This document shows positions 6,850 through 15,227 of a stretch of DNA of 64,000 nucleotides, piece by piece. The translations under genes and the position numbers were made by a program. How positions within the stretch are numbered: position 1 is the stretch's first letter; each line of letters starts with the position of its first letter. The notes under the pieces are model-generated. The model had not been told where the DNA came from, made no database searches, and worked only from the letters and a program-made list of their open reading frames with translations. Where the stretch lies: NCBI GenBank assembly GCA_947474565.1, contig CANJIS010000012.1:1-64000 (forward strand), read 5' to 3'. The stretch comes from Alphaproteobacteria bacterium (GTDB taxonomy: Bacteria > Pseudomonadota > Alphaproteobacteria > Micropepsales > Micropepsaceae).

Positions 6850-8134
6850 TGGTAACGCTCCCATCGGCGTTGATCTTCCATTTCATGATGGTGTTGTTAT
6901 TGCCCGGTGGCCGCCATGCCGGCGTCACGGGCACGCCCAACGCCTTGGCAAGTTCATCGCGGCCCGGTTGCACCTGCCCGATCGCATCGGTGGTACGCGA
7001 AAGAATGAGGTGTTCACCGCCCTGCCAGTTGAACATGGTGCCGAACCGGACATGCGCCATGGGATGCGCCGTGCCTTTCAGCTCAGCGAGTTTCCACGTC
7101 TTGCCGTTGTCGGTGGACACCTCCACCTTTTTAACGGCGGCCTGTCCGGACCAGGCCAGGCCCGTGATTTCGTACCATCCCTTATCGGGCAGTTTCTGCC
7201 CGCCGGACGGGAAGGTGATGATCGACTTGGGTCCTATCTGGTAGATCATCGCCGCGCCGAGCGTCGACCGGTTCAAATGCCCATAGTCGTCCATGTTGAG
7301 CTGATACTGGTCGACGGCCTTGATGTGGCGCAGCCACTTGGTGTTGAAGATGCCCTCGAAGCCGGGAACGATCAGGCGCACCGGAAAACCCTGTTGCGGA
7401 CGCAGGGGCTCGCCATTCATGCCATAGGCGACCATGACGTCGGCCATCGCCTTGCTCATGGGCATGGTAGAGGCGCCTTTAATCTCTTCGGCGCCTTCCG
7501 CGACGAACCAATTTGCTTCCTTTTTAACGCCGACCTCTTTGAACAGAGTCGAAAGAAGCACGCCGGTCCATTCGGCGTTGCTGGTCAGCCCGTGCGATGA
7601 CTGTACGTTCTTGTCCGTCGCGCTATGGCTGTTGGAATTACACTCGATAAAATGAAACCGGCTGACGGACGGAAAGCGTTTCAAGTCCGCCATGGTGAAG
7701 ACCCGGGGCTTGTCCACCAACCCGTTGATCATCAGCGTGTGCTTCGCCGGATCGATGTCCGGAATAAAGGCGCCCTTGGTCGTCGCCGTATAGTGGAGCG
7801 ACGAGGCCTGGATCGAACCGTAGGAATCCTGCAACGGCGTGGCGATGTGGAAGGTCAGGCCAAATTCGTCGGGTGACGAGCGCGAATAGCCGTTCATGAT
7901 GGCCGGCACGCGCTTGGAGGTCACATAATGCGAACGTGTGCCGTAGGCGACCAGATCGTCGTCGGTCGCGATCATCGGCGCTTCGTTCTCGGCGTATGTC
8001 GGGAGGCCCGAACCCGCTACCGCGACTTTCGTTTGCGCCAGCGCGGCTGTGCCGACTGCACCTGCAGCTACCGCCCCCACGGCCGCTGCACCACCTTTTA
8101 AGAGCTCTCTTCGGCTCTTAGATTTCGGATCCAT
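6836..8134 (-). CDS. soxC: SoxC-family sulfite/sulfane dehydrogenase, molybdenum subunit
   Basis: 432 residues from the ATG at 8134 with a GGGAG ribosome-binding site. A twin-arginine signal (KSRRELLKGG, then an Ala/Gly-rich stretch to about 33) sends the folded, cofactor-loaded enzyme to the periplasm. The sulfite-oxidase fold is clear: PDIDPAKHTLMINGLVDKP, then FHFIEC with the molybdenum-ligating Cys165, SHGLTSNAEWTGV, GFPVRLIVPGFEG, and a C-terminal dimerisation domain with KKVEVSTDNGKTW. It oxidises sulfite or protein-bound sulfane sulfur and passes electrons to the cytochrome downstream. The rest of a sox set (soxXYZAB) is not in the window. It heads a seven-gene minus-strand operon. Confidence 0.9.
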   Translation of the reverse strand: MDPKSKSRRELLKGGAAAVGAVAAGAVGTAALAQTKVAVAGSGLPTYAENEAPMIATDDDLVAYGTRSHYVTSKRVPAIMNGYSRSSPDEFGLTFHIATPLQDSYGSIQASSLHYTATTKGAFIPDIDPAKHTLMINGLVDKPRVFTMADLKRFPSVSRFHFIECNSNSHSATDKNVQSSHGLTSNAEWTGVLLSTLFKEVGVKKEANWFVAEGAEEIKGASTMPMSKAMADVMVAYGMNGEPLRPQQGFPVRLIVPGFEGIFNTKWLRHIKAVDQYQLNMDDYGHLNRSTLGAAMIYQIGPKSIITFPSGGQKLPDKGWYEITGLAWSGQAAVKKVEVSTDNGKTWKLAELKGTAHPMAHVRFGTMFNWQGGEHLILSRTTDAIGQVQPGRDELAKALGVPVTPAWRPPGNNNTIMKWKINADGSVTNGLA

Positions 8135-8182
8135 TATGCGCTCCCTGAACGTGCCCCGAAAATATTCTTTCATGTTACCAAT

Positions 8183-8210
8183 AATGTACAACCCTTGCGA
8201 GAAGCGTCAA
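8183..8210 (-). promoter_or_regulatory. Candidate sigma70-type promoter of the soxC operon
   Basis: On the minus strand TTGACG (8210-8205) is separated by 16 bases from TACATT (8188-8183), 49 bases before the soxC ATG. Good fit to the housekeeping consensus at -35 and a fair one at -10. Assigned by pattern only. Confidence 0.45.
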
Positions 8211-8632
8211 CATTTTGTCAGTTCGGCTAAAAACTCGCTTTTGAGCCGATGCAGCGCCGAGCGCGGGTGCATGACGGCGCTGTAACCTAAGGGTTTTTTG
8301 GTCTGTACCGGATCGGCAGGCTGAACCCGGAGCGCCGCTGGTCTGGTCCACCCGGGGGCTGGCGGAGTCCGCCAGTCCGATTCGAATTCTGGTCCGCCAG
8401 CCAACCTCGTCATCCGCTTCGAACAAATGACTGACGCCGGGCCGCATGCAGACCCGGTACTACGATTTGAAATCTTGCGTGGTGCAAATCATTCAGAGTG
8501 AAGGCACGCTGGGTACGTCTTCGCGGCCCAATGCATGTCGACGGCGGGAAACAGCCAGCTGGACCTGGCCGCTCGTCATGTTTTTCTACATGACCGCGCT
8601 TGCCCATGTCGCATCGCGTCTGGAATAGGAAT
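8211..8632. other. Intergenic region with palindrome and tRNA-like 3' end
   Basis: No gene is supported here; small frames lack ribosome-binding sites. The stretch 8359-8375 is an odd palindrome (CTGGCGGA-G-TCCGCCAG). Right after it, 8376-8403 reads like the 3' end of a tRNA: a T-arm with loop TTCGAAT, a seven-base strand TCCGCCA, one base and CCA. No matching 5' half is found. It may be the scar of an element that once integrated at a tRNA gene, or chance. Confidence 0.4.
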
Positions 8633-8857
8633 CTAGATTTGCTTTTTCCGGCTGCGAAAACGTCCCCAGGCAACCGATGTCCGCCTTACGATGCGCCGGG
8701 CCAGCGGAAAATCTGCTGAAAGCACCACCAGGCCCACAGGTATCATCCAGAATCCCAGGATCGGCAGGAATCCGAAAATTCCCAATAGGATAAGTAGAAA
8801 CCCCGCTGCGATGCGCAGGGGGCGGGATTTCGGCAAGGGCAGATCGGAAGCTTTCAT
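8633..8857 (-). CDS. Small membrane protein, PGPGW-like
   Basis: 74 residues from the ATG at 8857, which has GGGG five bases upstream; a start at 8884 is possible but lacks a ribosome-binding site. One hydrophobic hairpin, about residues 16-48 (RIAAGFLLILLGIFGFLP then FWMIPVGLVVLS), is followed by a basic tail ending SRKKQI. Size and layout resemble the small PGPGW-type transmembrane proteins, although the PGPGW motif itself is replaced by PILGFW. Inner-membrane location, function unknown. Confidence 0.65.
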   Translation of the reverse strand: MKASDLPLPKSRPLRIAAGFLLILLGIFGFLPILGFWMIPVGLVVLSADFPLARRIVRRTSVAWGRFRSRKKQI

Positions 8858-8938
8858 CACCCCAATATACAGTGAGCCAGCCAAAGATCATGGCGGCAAA
8901 CTTCCCGGCATTTGCGGGAACTGATATGCAGATCTTCC

Positions 8939-9553
8939 ATGCCGATTGTTCAATATTTTACCTTGGCCGGTGTCGCGGTATTCGCGGCGAGCGGCGCCAT
9001 TGCCGCGGCGCGGCGCTCGCTTGACCCCATTGGCGTGCTGGTGCTGGCGTTGGTGACCGCCACAGGCGGAGGCACGCTCAGGGATGTGTTGATGGACCGG
9101 CATCCGATTTTCTGGATCGCCGATCCTTCCTATATCGGCGCTTCGGCGCTGGCGGCAGTGATAACCTGGATATGGATTGGCCGCTTTCCGCCGCCGGAAC
9201 GCGCTCTGCAATATGCCGACGCCATTGGCCTGGCTTTCTTCAGCATCACGGGCGCGCGGATAGCACAGGGCGCGGGGCTCAATCCCTTCATCGCCACCAT
9301 CATGGGCGCTATTACCGGATGCGCCGGCGGCCTGCTGCGCGATGTGCTGGTGGCAGAGATTCCCCTCGTCCTGCGGCAATCGGAATTGTATGTGACAGCC
9401 TGTATCGCCGGCATCGCTCTTTATTTTGGGCTGGCGGCGCTGGGGCTGCCAGCGGAGTGGGCCAGCCTGGCGGGCATCGCCGCGATTGCGCTGATCCGCA
9501 TCGCCTCGATTCTCTGGAACATCACGCTGCCGGTGTTGAAGCTGCCGTCCTGA
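8939..9553 (+). CDS. TRIC/UPF0126 family membrane channel protein
   Basis: 204 residues, about seven membrane helices. The two halves are an internal repeat, each with the family signature: GGGTLRDVLMDRHP near residue 40 and GGLLRDVLVAEIP near 125. Bacterial members of this trimeric intracellular cation channel family form potassium-permeable channels; in bacteria they are also annotated YicG/YadS. The ATG at 8939 is preferred to an upstream TTG at 8912 because the first helix starts right after it. Faces the small membrane protein gene divergently, with about 80 bases between the starts. Confidence 0.85.
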   Translation: MPIVQYFTLAGVAVFAASGAIAAARRSLDPIGVLVLALVTATGGGTLRDVLMDRHPIFWIADPSYIGASALAAVITWIWIGRFPPPERALQYADAIGLAFFSITGARIAQGAGLNPFIATIMGAITGCAGGLLRDVLVAEIPLVLRQSELYVTACIAGIALYFGLAALGLPAEWASLAGIAAIALIRIASILWNITLPVLKLPS

Positions 9554-9649
9554 CGGGTTTTTCCCAACGGAATCAGAGGCCGCCCTTGCATTGGCGGATG
9601 CCCTGAAAGCCTCTAGTCTTGGCCGCAATAACGCGAGGGAGAAAGAACC

Positions 9650-10732
9650 GTGAAATCCAAATGGATGCTTTTGGGTGCTGCCGCGTTGATGGCTGTGCCG
9701 GCGATTGTCTGGGCTCAACAATATCCGATCCAAGTCGTGCCGGTGGGCAAAGGGCCATACACATTCCCGCCCGGCTTCCGCACCGATTTCAGCAAGGTGC
9801 AGATTCTGGTGACGGAAAAGCTGTCGTCCAATCTCTACATCCTGCACGGCAATGCCGGCGTGGACACGGCGCATCCCGACGCTTCGGGCGGCCGCATGGC
9901 GGTGCTGTTCGGGCCTGACGGCGTCTTCCTGGTGGATTCCGAGAACAAGCCGGTGGCTGCCAAAAGCCTGGCGGCGATCCGCACCTTCACCCAGGCCCCG
10001 ATCAAGATGATGGTCAACAGCCACGCCCATAGCGATCATACCGGCGGCAATGGCTTCTTCGCCCGTCAGGGCGCTGTGATCATGGCGCAGGAAAATCTGC
10101 GCTACGAAATGATGCCAAATCCCAATGCGCCGCCGCGGCCCGCAGGCGCGCCGCCCTTGCCGGCTTTCGATCCGATGGACCTTCCCACCGTCACTTATAA
10201 GTATGAGGCGGCGACCGAGGGCAAACCCGCCATGGTCATTCACATGAATGGCGAGACGGTGGACCTTATTCCCATGATGCCGTCGCATATGGGCGGCGAC
10301 ACGGTGGTCAAGTTTGAAAAAGCCAACACGATCTACATCCAGGATTTCTATCGCAACTTTGGTTATCCCTTTGCCGACCAGGCCAATGGCGGTTCGATCA
10401 AGGGCATGCTGAAGGCGGTGGACTTGCTGATGAACCTGTCCGACGACAAGACCGTACTGGTGCCGGGCCATGGCACCTTCATCCACAAGCAGGATTTGCT
10501 GCCCTACCGCGCCATGATCGTGGACCTGCTGGCCAAGGTGGGTGAATTGCGCAAATCGGGCCGGTCGCTGAAGGACATTCTGGCGATGAACATCACCCAG
10601 AAATACGACGCGACCACCCTGGGCGATACCCAGGACAGCAAGGACCGCTTTGTCACCGAGCTTTACAACGAAGCGGTGGGCGAGTTGCCGCCGATCGTGA
10701 ATGGCCGGCGCAACATGCCGCGGAACAACTGA
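9650..10732 (+). CDS. Exported metallo-beta-lactamase-fold hydrolase
   Basis: 360 residues. Starts at a GTG with GAGGGAG eight bases upstream. Signal peptide ends AIVWAQ (about 23). The zinc-binding motif HAHSDH follows in NSHAHSDHTGGN (about 124-135), with further candidate ligands in MPSHMGGD and the C-terminal VPGHGTFIH. The sequence is not of the antibiotic-degrading B1-B3 classes but of a broad periplasmic MBL-fold hydrolase group; the substrate is unknown. It is convergent with the B3-type gene and ends six bases from it. Confidence 0.8.
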   Translation: MKSKWMLLGAAALMAVPAIVWAQQYPIQVVPVGKGPYTFPPGFRTDFSKVQILVTEKLSSNLYILHGNAGVDTAHPDASGGRMAVLFGPDGVFLVDSENKPVAAKSLAAIRTFTQAPIKMMVNSHAHSDHTGGNGFFARQGAVIMAQENLRYEMMPNPNAPPRPAGAPPLPAFDPMDLPTVTYKYEAATEGKPAMVIHMNGETVDLIPMMPSHMGGDTVVKFEKANTIYIQDFYRNFGYPFADQANGGSIKGMLKAVDLLMNLSDDKTVLVPGHGTFIHKQDLLPYRAMIVDLLAKVGELRKSGRSLKDILAMNITQKYDATTLGDTQDSKDRFVTELYNEAVGELPPIVNGRRNMPRNN

Positions 10733-10738
10733 TCGGCG

Positions 10739-11654
10739 TTACGGTTTTGCTGCCGCCTGCTCGGCCATGATGGCGTGGTACATGGCTTCTTCCATGTCCG
10801 CCTCACGCGTACAGGTCGCCTTGTCGATATAAGGGTTGGGCGCGCCCGGCTTCAGCTTGGGATATTTCCCCAGCAGGTCGAATTCCGAACCATGGTCTCC
10901 CAGCAGCACATCGCAGGGGAAGGTGCGCACGATGGCGAAGGATTTATCGAACCCCTTTGCCACGTCGGCGCTGACGAAATTGCCCGCGCGCAACGAGCAG
11001 CCGAACACCACATTATAAGTCTGGCCGTTCTCGCTGGCGGTGGTGGTCCAGGTGGTGCAGCCATGGGTATGGCCCGGTGTGAGATGGGCCGTGAGCGTGA
11101 CGCCGCCCAGGCTTACCGTGTCGCCGTCAACAAACACCCGGTCAATCGGATGCACTTTGCCGCCGGGCCGGATATGGGCCAGGGCCGGAATATCCTCGGC
11201 CATCGCCATCACCTGGGCGCCTGTCATCTGCTTGGCCAGGGCATCGCCTTCCATGTGATCGCCATGGGCGTGGTTGCCCAAAATGATCTTGGTGTCGGTG
11301 AATTTGAAACCCAACTGATCCACTGACTTGGCGATGGTGGGGACGTTCTTCTCATAGGTGGTGTCGATGAGAATGTTGCCTGCCGGGGTGACGATCAGAT
11401 AGGTGGCCAGGGTTTTGACCCCGACATAATAGATGTTGCCAATAATCTTATGGGGCGGAAATTGTTCGGCCTGATCGGCCGCCGTGCCCATGTTGCGGCC
11501 CAGAATGGCGGCCGGGGGTCTGGCCCTGAAACTGGATGCTGGGATGGTTCGGCGGCCCGCCGCCCTGGCCCCAAGCCGCCGGTATGAAGTCCATTGCGAT
11601 CAAGCCCGGCGCAGCCAGCGCCATCGCGGTCCATAATAAAGTGCGTTTGCCCAT
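10739..11654 (-). pseudogene. Subclass B3-like metallo-beta-lactamase, interrupted by a +1 frameshift
   Basis: The mature enzyme frame is intact: HAHGDH zinc motif in NHAHGDHMEGD, the third-site TPGHTHGC and the last ligand in LGDHGSEF, all typical of B3 metallo-beta-lactamases. Its signal peptide (MGKRTLLWTAMALAAPG) lies in another frame starting at the ATG at 11654, which has an AAGGGGG ribosome-binding site. Removing one base from the G5 run at 11514-11518 joins them as QTPAAILGRNMGTAADQ, giving a 304-residue exported protein of normal length. As sequenced, no signal peptide can reach the enzyme. This may be a real mutation, phase variation or a base-calling error in the homopolymer. Whether it attacks beta-lactams cannot be told. 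Confidence 0.75.
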
Positions 11655-11794
11655 GGCCGATCCCCCTTGGTCTTTGGACGAATGCTATCACGCGCCCAAA
11701 GAAGCGCCATCGCAAACAAAGCTGAAAAATTGAGCAATCCTTGCCGCTTCCCTGGGCGTGACGCTATGCTCGGCAAAAGCGATTGGGGGAAAGC

Positions 11795-12997
11795 GTGGCA
11801 AAAAAGGGTTCCGAATTCGACGCCTTTGTCGCGAAGCAAAAGCTGACGCCGGAAGAGAAACAATTCCTGCGCCGCGGTTTGAAATCGCGCGCGGTGCGTG
11901 AGTTTTTCGAGGCTGGGGCGAAAGAGCCGACCTACACCCGCACCTCGGCCGCGCCGGGCAACACCAGCGAGGCGCTGGAAAACCGCGCCCGCAAAAACGG
12001 GCTGGTCAAACAAACCGGCAAGAACAGTTTTACCGTCAAGTCCGGCCCCGAGACTGTGCACTGGGGTTATCTGTGGAGTGCCGCCGAGCCGGTGCTTCGG
12101 ATCAAGCCGGGCGACACCGTCACCATCGACACCGTTTCACATGAAGGGTTGTTGGAGGACCAGGGCGATCCGGTCTCTTTCTTCAAACGCTTCGGCATTC
12201 CCAAGCAGGAGGTTCTGGCCGACGCCGTGGCGATCTATGCCAAGGTGCAGCATTCCGGCACCGGACCGCATGTGGTGAGTTCGCCCATTCACATCGAAGG
12301 CGCCGAGCCGGGCGATGTCCTGGCGGTGCATGTGCTGAAGGCGACGCCGCGCGTGCCGTATGGCGTCAACAGCGCCCGCTGCGGCAAGGGCACGCTGCCG
12401 CACGACTTTCCTCATAACCGCAGCATCGTCACGCCCTTCGACCTCAAGAAAGGCATCATCCATTTTGCGCCGGGGATCGAGATTCCGCTACGGCCCTTCT
12501 TCGGACTGATGGCAACCGGGCCGCCGCTGACCATGGGCAAGATCAATTCGGCGCCGCCGGGTGTTTATGGCGGCAATATCGACCTGAAGGATCTCATAGC
12601 AGGTTCGGTCTTGTATCTGCCGGTGCATGTGCCGGGCGCGCTGTTCATGACCGGCGACGGTCATGCCGCCCAGGGCGATGGCGAAGTCAATCTCACCGCC
12701 ATCGAAACCTCGCTCACCGGAACTTTCCGTTTCGAGCTGATCAAGGGCAAGTTCCTCACTCTGCCCCGCGCCGAAACCCCGGATCATTGGATCACCATCG
12801 GGTTGCACGAATCGCTGGATGAAGCGATGCGCATCTGTGTGCGGGAAACGGTGAAATTCCTGGTGGAACGCCACGGGTTGGACGCGGCGGACGCCTATGC
12901 CCTGGCCTCGGTGGCGGTCGATTTCGAAGTCACCCAGAATGTGGACGGCGTAAAAGGCATCCACGCCATGATCCCGAAGGCCATTTTTACGGCCTGA
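11795..12997 (+). CDS. Acetamidase/formamidase family protein
   Basis: 400 residues from the GTG at 11795, which directly follows GGGGGAAAGC; a TTG twelve bases upstream is less likely because it lies inside the ribosome-binding site. Family members hydrolyse formamide, acetamide or other short amides to ammonia and the acid. Recognisable parts: VHWGYLWSAAEPVLRIKPGDTV near residue 85, the acidic-His segment IHIEGAEPGDVLAV near 163, and GDGHAAQGDGE near 285, a conserved metal/active-site region. No signal peptide, so cytoplasmic. It is divergent from the B3-type gene across 140 bases. Confidence 0.85.
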   Translation: MAKKGSEFDAFVAKQKLTPEEKQFLRRGLKSRAVREFFEAGAKEPTYTRTSAAPGNTSEALENRARKNGLVKQTGKNSFTVKSGPETVHWGYLWSAAEPVLRIKPGDTVTIDTVSHEGLLEDQGDPVSFFKRFGIPKQEVLADAVAIYAKVQHSGTGPHVVSSPIHIEGAEPGDVLAVHVLKATPRVPYGVNSARCGKGTLPHDFPHNRSIVTPFDLKKGIIHFAPGIEIPLRPFFGLMATGPPLTMGKINSAPPGVYGGNIDLKDLIAGSVLYLPVHVPGALFMTGDGHAAQGDGEVNLTAIETSLTGTFRFELIKGKFLTLPRAETPDHWITIGLHESLDEAMRICVRETVKFLVERHGLDAADAYALASVAVDFEVTQNVDGVKGIHAMIPKAIFTA

Positions 12998-13097
12998 TTA
13001 CAGCCCGGCCATGTAGCCAGTGCCTGGAGCCATGTTGCCACAGCTAATCCCTTCTGATTAGATTGGGGAAATAAGGGCTGGGGAGCCCCAACACATA

Positions 13098-15224
13098 ATG
13101 AATAAAAACAATCCGGGCCGGCGCACAAGGGAGCGCCGCCTTCTCCTGTCTTTTTTGCTCGCATGCACATGCGTGTCGCTTCCCATCAAGGCATCCGCGC
13201 AGCAGGGGGCTCCCGCGCCGCCGCCCGCCAACGCGCCGACGCTAGGCGCCGCCACGTCGGGGCAGATTCAAACTTTCCAACCGGCCTATTTTTCCGGCAA
13301 CCAGCCCGCCACCGCGGCGGACATGGTGGCGCTGTTGCCGGGCTTTCGCTTGCAGAATGGCGATACCGGACTGCGCGGTTATTCCGGGGCCGTGCCCAAC
13401 ATCCTGATTGACGGCCAACTGCCCACCAGCAAGGACGTCACCAGCAGCGATCTCCTCGCCCGCATTCCAGCCGGCGCCGTTGACCATATCGAGCTGATCC
13501 GCGGCGCTGGCGACATGCATGGCTACTCCATCCTGGCCAATGTGGTGCGCAAGCGCACCGTCGCCCGCATTACTGGGCGTGTGCAGGTGCAGGGTGGCGT
13601 CACCCATTACGGCACCAGCGAACAAAGAATTTTGGTGAGCTTCGTGCGCCAAAGCGGCGACACCACCCTAGAAGTGGGCGGCAGTTACGGCCGCGATATC
13701 GGCTCCCAGAACCAGAATGGTTTCGGCAGCCGCCGGCGCTACACACCCAGCGGCACGCCGGTGTTCACGTCGACCTACAACTATCCGCGCCTAACCAATA
13801 TCGCGGACGCCACCATCAATTACCGCACGCCTTTGCTGGGCGGCAATCTGGTTGCCGGCGGAAACTACAGACGCCAGCGCCCCCACTCCGACATTGTTGA
13901 AAACATCACCTTTCCGGCGATCTTGGTCGCGACCGGCCTGGAAAACACGCTGACGGAGAGTGGCGAAGGCCGCCTGGATTACCGGCACAGCTTGGGCCGT
14001 TTCGGAAATCTGCAGATGTTCGGCCAGCATCGCATCACGGCGCAGGAAGTCTCCAACCAGACCAACAATGGCGTACGGATCGATCAGTCCCGAAGCAACT
14101 TCAACACGCACGAGGATACCGGCCGGCTGTTCTGGAATTATACGGGCCGGGTGAAGCTGGAAGCGGGGGTGGAAGCCTCTCTGAATGTGATGACCAGCAA
14201 AAGCTCCCTGACCCAGGGGGGCGTGCCGCAGGTGCTTCCTGCAGCCAATATCCGCCTCCAGGAAAACCGCATGGAGCAATACGCGGTGGCCACCTGGCGC
14301 TTCGACTCCACGTTGGGGATGGAACTGGGCGCACGTTATGAAACCGTGCACCTGACCCAGACCGGCGACAGCAATCTGGTCAAGGATTTCGCCTTCTTCA
14401 AACCGCGCTGGCTGACCACCTGGAATCCGAACAGCCGCAATGAATTCCGCTTCATGGTGCAGCGCCTGGCCGGGCAATTGGTGTTCCGCGATTTTGCCGC
14501 CTCAACCTCGCTCAACACCAACCTGGTCACCGCCGGCAACAAGAATCTGGAGCCGGCGCGCGCCTGGGAAATTTCCGCGATCTGGCAAGCCCAGATCCTG
14601 GGCAAGGGCACGCTGGTGCTCGAAGCCCGGCGGGAAATGATTTCCCATGTGGTGGACAATGTACCGGTTTTCGCCGGCGCCCGCGTGTTCACCGCCACGG
14701 GCAATATCGGGTACGGCTATCGTGACGGCATCAACGCCAATTTCATCGGCACGATGGAGGCCATCGGCCTGCCGCATCTGACCCTGAATCTCATGGCCGA
14801 GTACCGCCGCAGCCGGGTGCATGACCCCTTGACCGGGGTGGTACGCGTGATGAATGGCGGCCAGACCGGCAACATCCAGGTCTTCCAGTTCCAGACCCAG
14901 GACACGATCACCTACGACTTCCCAGAACAGAATTTGCGCCTGGGCATGGATTTCCACAATCATGGCAACAGCCAGGAGCGTGACTTCCGGGTGGACGAAG
15001 TTGACGACAACAACCACGGTTTCAAGCTGGGCTTCTTCGCGCAATTCAAGCCCACGCCGCAATGGACGATCCGGGTGTTCGATCGTGACGCGTTCCAGAC
15101 TTCCGGCCTCCGCGACCGTGAAGTTTATTCCGGCCCGCGCAACACGTCGCCGATCAGCTTCCTGGAACGCCGCCTGTTGAGCAATGGCGCGGTGTACGGA
15201 CTGGACGTCCAGTACACGTTCTAG
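13098..15224 (+). CDS. TonB-dependent outer-membrane receptor
   Basis: 708 residues. Signal peptide ends ASAQQ (about 35); a Pro/Ala linker leads into a plug domain (about 60-155: ADMVALLPGFRLQNGD, NILIDGQLPTSK, GAGDMHGYSILANVVRK) and a 22-strand-type barrel ending in YTF, the usual terminal Phe. The plug resembles receptors annotated in Sphingomonas and Caulobacter relatives for unknown ligands; no substrate can be assigned. The 100-base leader carries two short stem-loops (CTAATC/GATTAG near 13052, GGGCT/AGCCC near 13075), the second placing the GGGGAG ribosome-binding sequence in and beside its loop. No TonB or sigma/anti-sigma genes are adjacent. Confidence 0.85.
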   Translation: MNKNNPGRRTRERRLLLSFLLACTCVSLPIKASAQQGAPAPPPANAPTLGAATSGQIQTFQPAYFSGNQPATAADMVALLPGFRLQNGDTGLRGYSGAVPNILIDGQLPTSKDVTSSDLLARIPAGAVDHIELIRGAGDMHGYSILANVVRKRTVARITGRVQVQGGVTHYGTSEQRILVSFVRQSGDTTLEVGGSYGRDIGSQNQNGFGSRRRYTPSGTPVFTSTYNYPRLTNIADATINYRTPLLGGNLVAGGNYRRQRPHSDIVENITFPAILVATGLENTLTESGEGRLDYRHSLGRFGNLQMFGQHRITAQEVSNQTNNGVRIDQSRSNFNTHEDTGRLFWNYTGRVKLEAGVEASLNVMTSKSSLTQGGVPQVLPAANIRLQENRMEQYAVATWRFDSTLGMELGARYETVHLTQTGDSNLVKDFAFFKPRWLTTWNPNSRNEFRFMVQRLAGQLVFRDFAASTSLNTNLVTAGNKNLEPARAWEISAIWQAQILGKGTLVLEARREMISHVVDNVPVFAGARVFTATGNIGYGYRDGINANFIGTMEAIGLPHLTLNLMAEYRRSRVHDPLTGVVRVMNGGQTGNIQVFQFQTQDTITYDFPEQNLRLGMDFHNHGNSQERDFRVDEVDDNNHGFKLGFFAQFKPTPQWTIRVFDRDAFQTSGLRDREVYSGPRNTSPISFLERRLLSNGAVYGLDVQYTF

Positions 15225-15227
15225 AGG

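Noticed and set aside
8376-8403. Possible tRNA gene
   Set aside because: The T-loop and CCA look right, but one T-stem pair fails and no complementary acceptor 5' strand, D-arm or anticodon arm lies at the proper distance upstream.
8446-8628. 60-codon plus-strand frame in the 8.2-8.6 kb spacer
   Set aside because: No ribosome-binding site, no hydrophobic or domain pattern; likely chance.
8888-10486. 532-codon open frame on the minus strand
   Set aside because: Runs antisense to the TRIC and MBL-fold genes, which are clearly coding; no ribosome-binding site or family signature.
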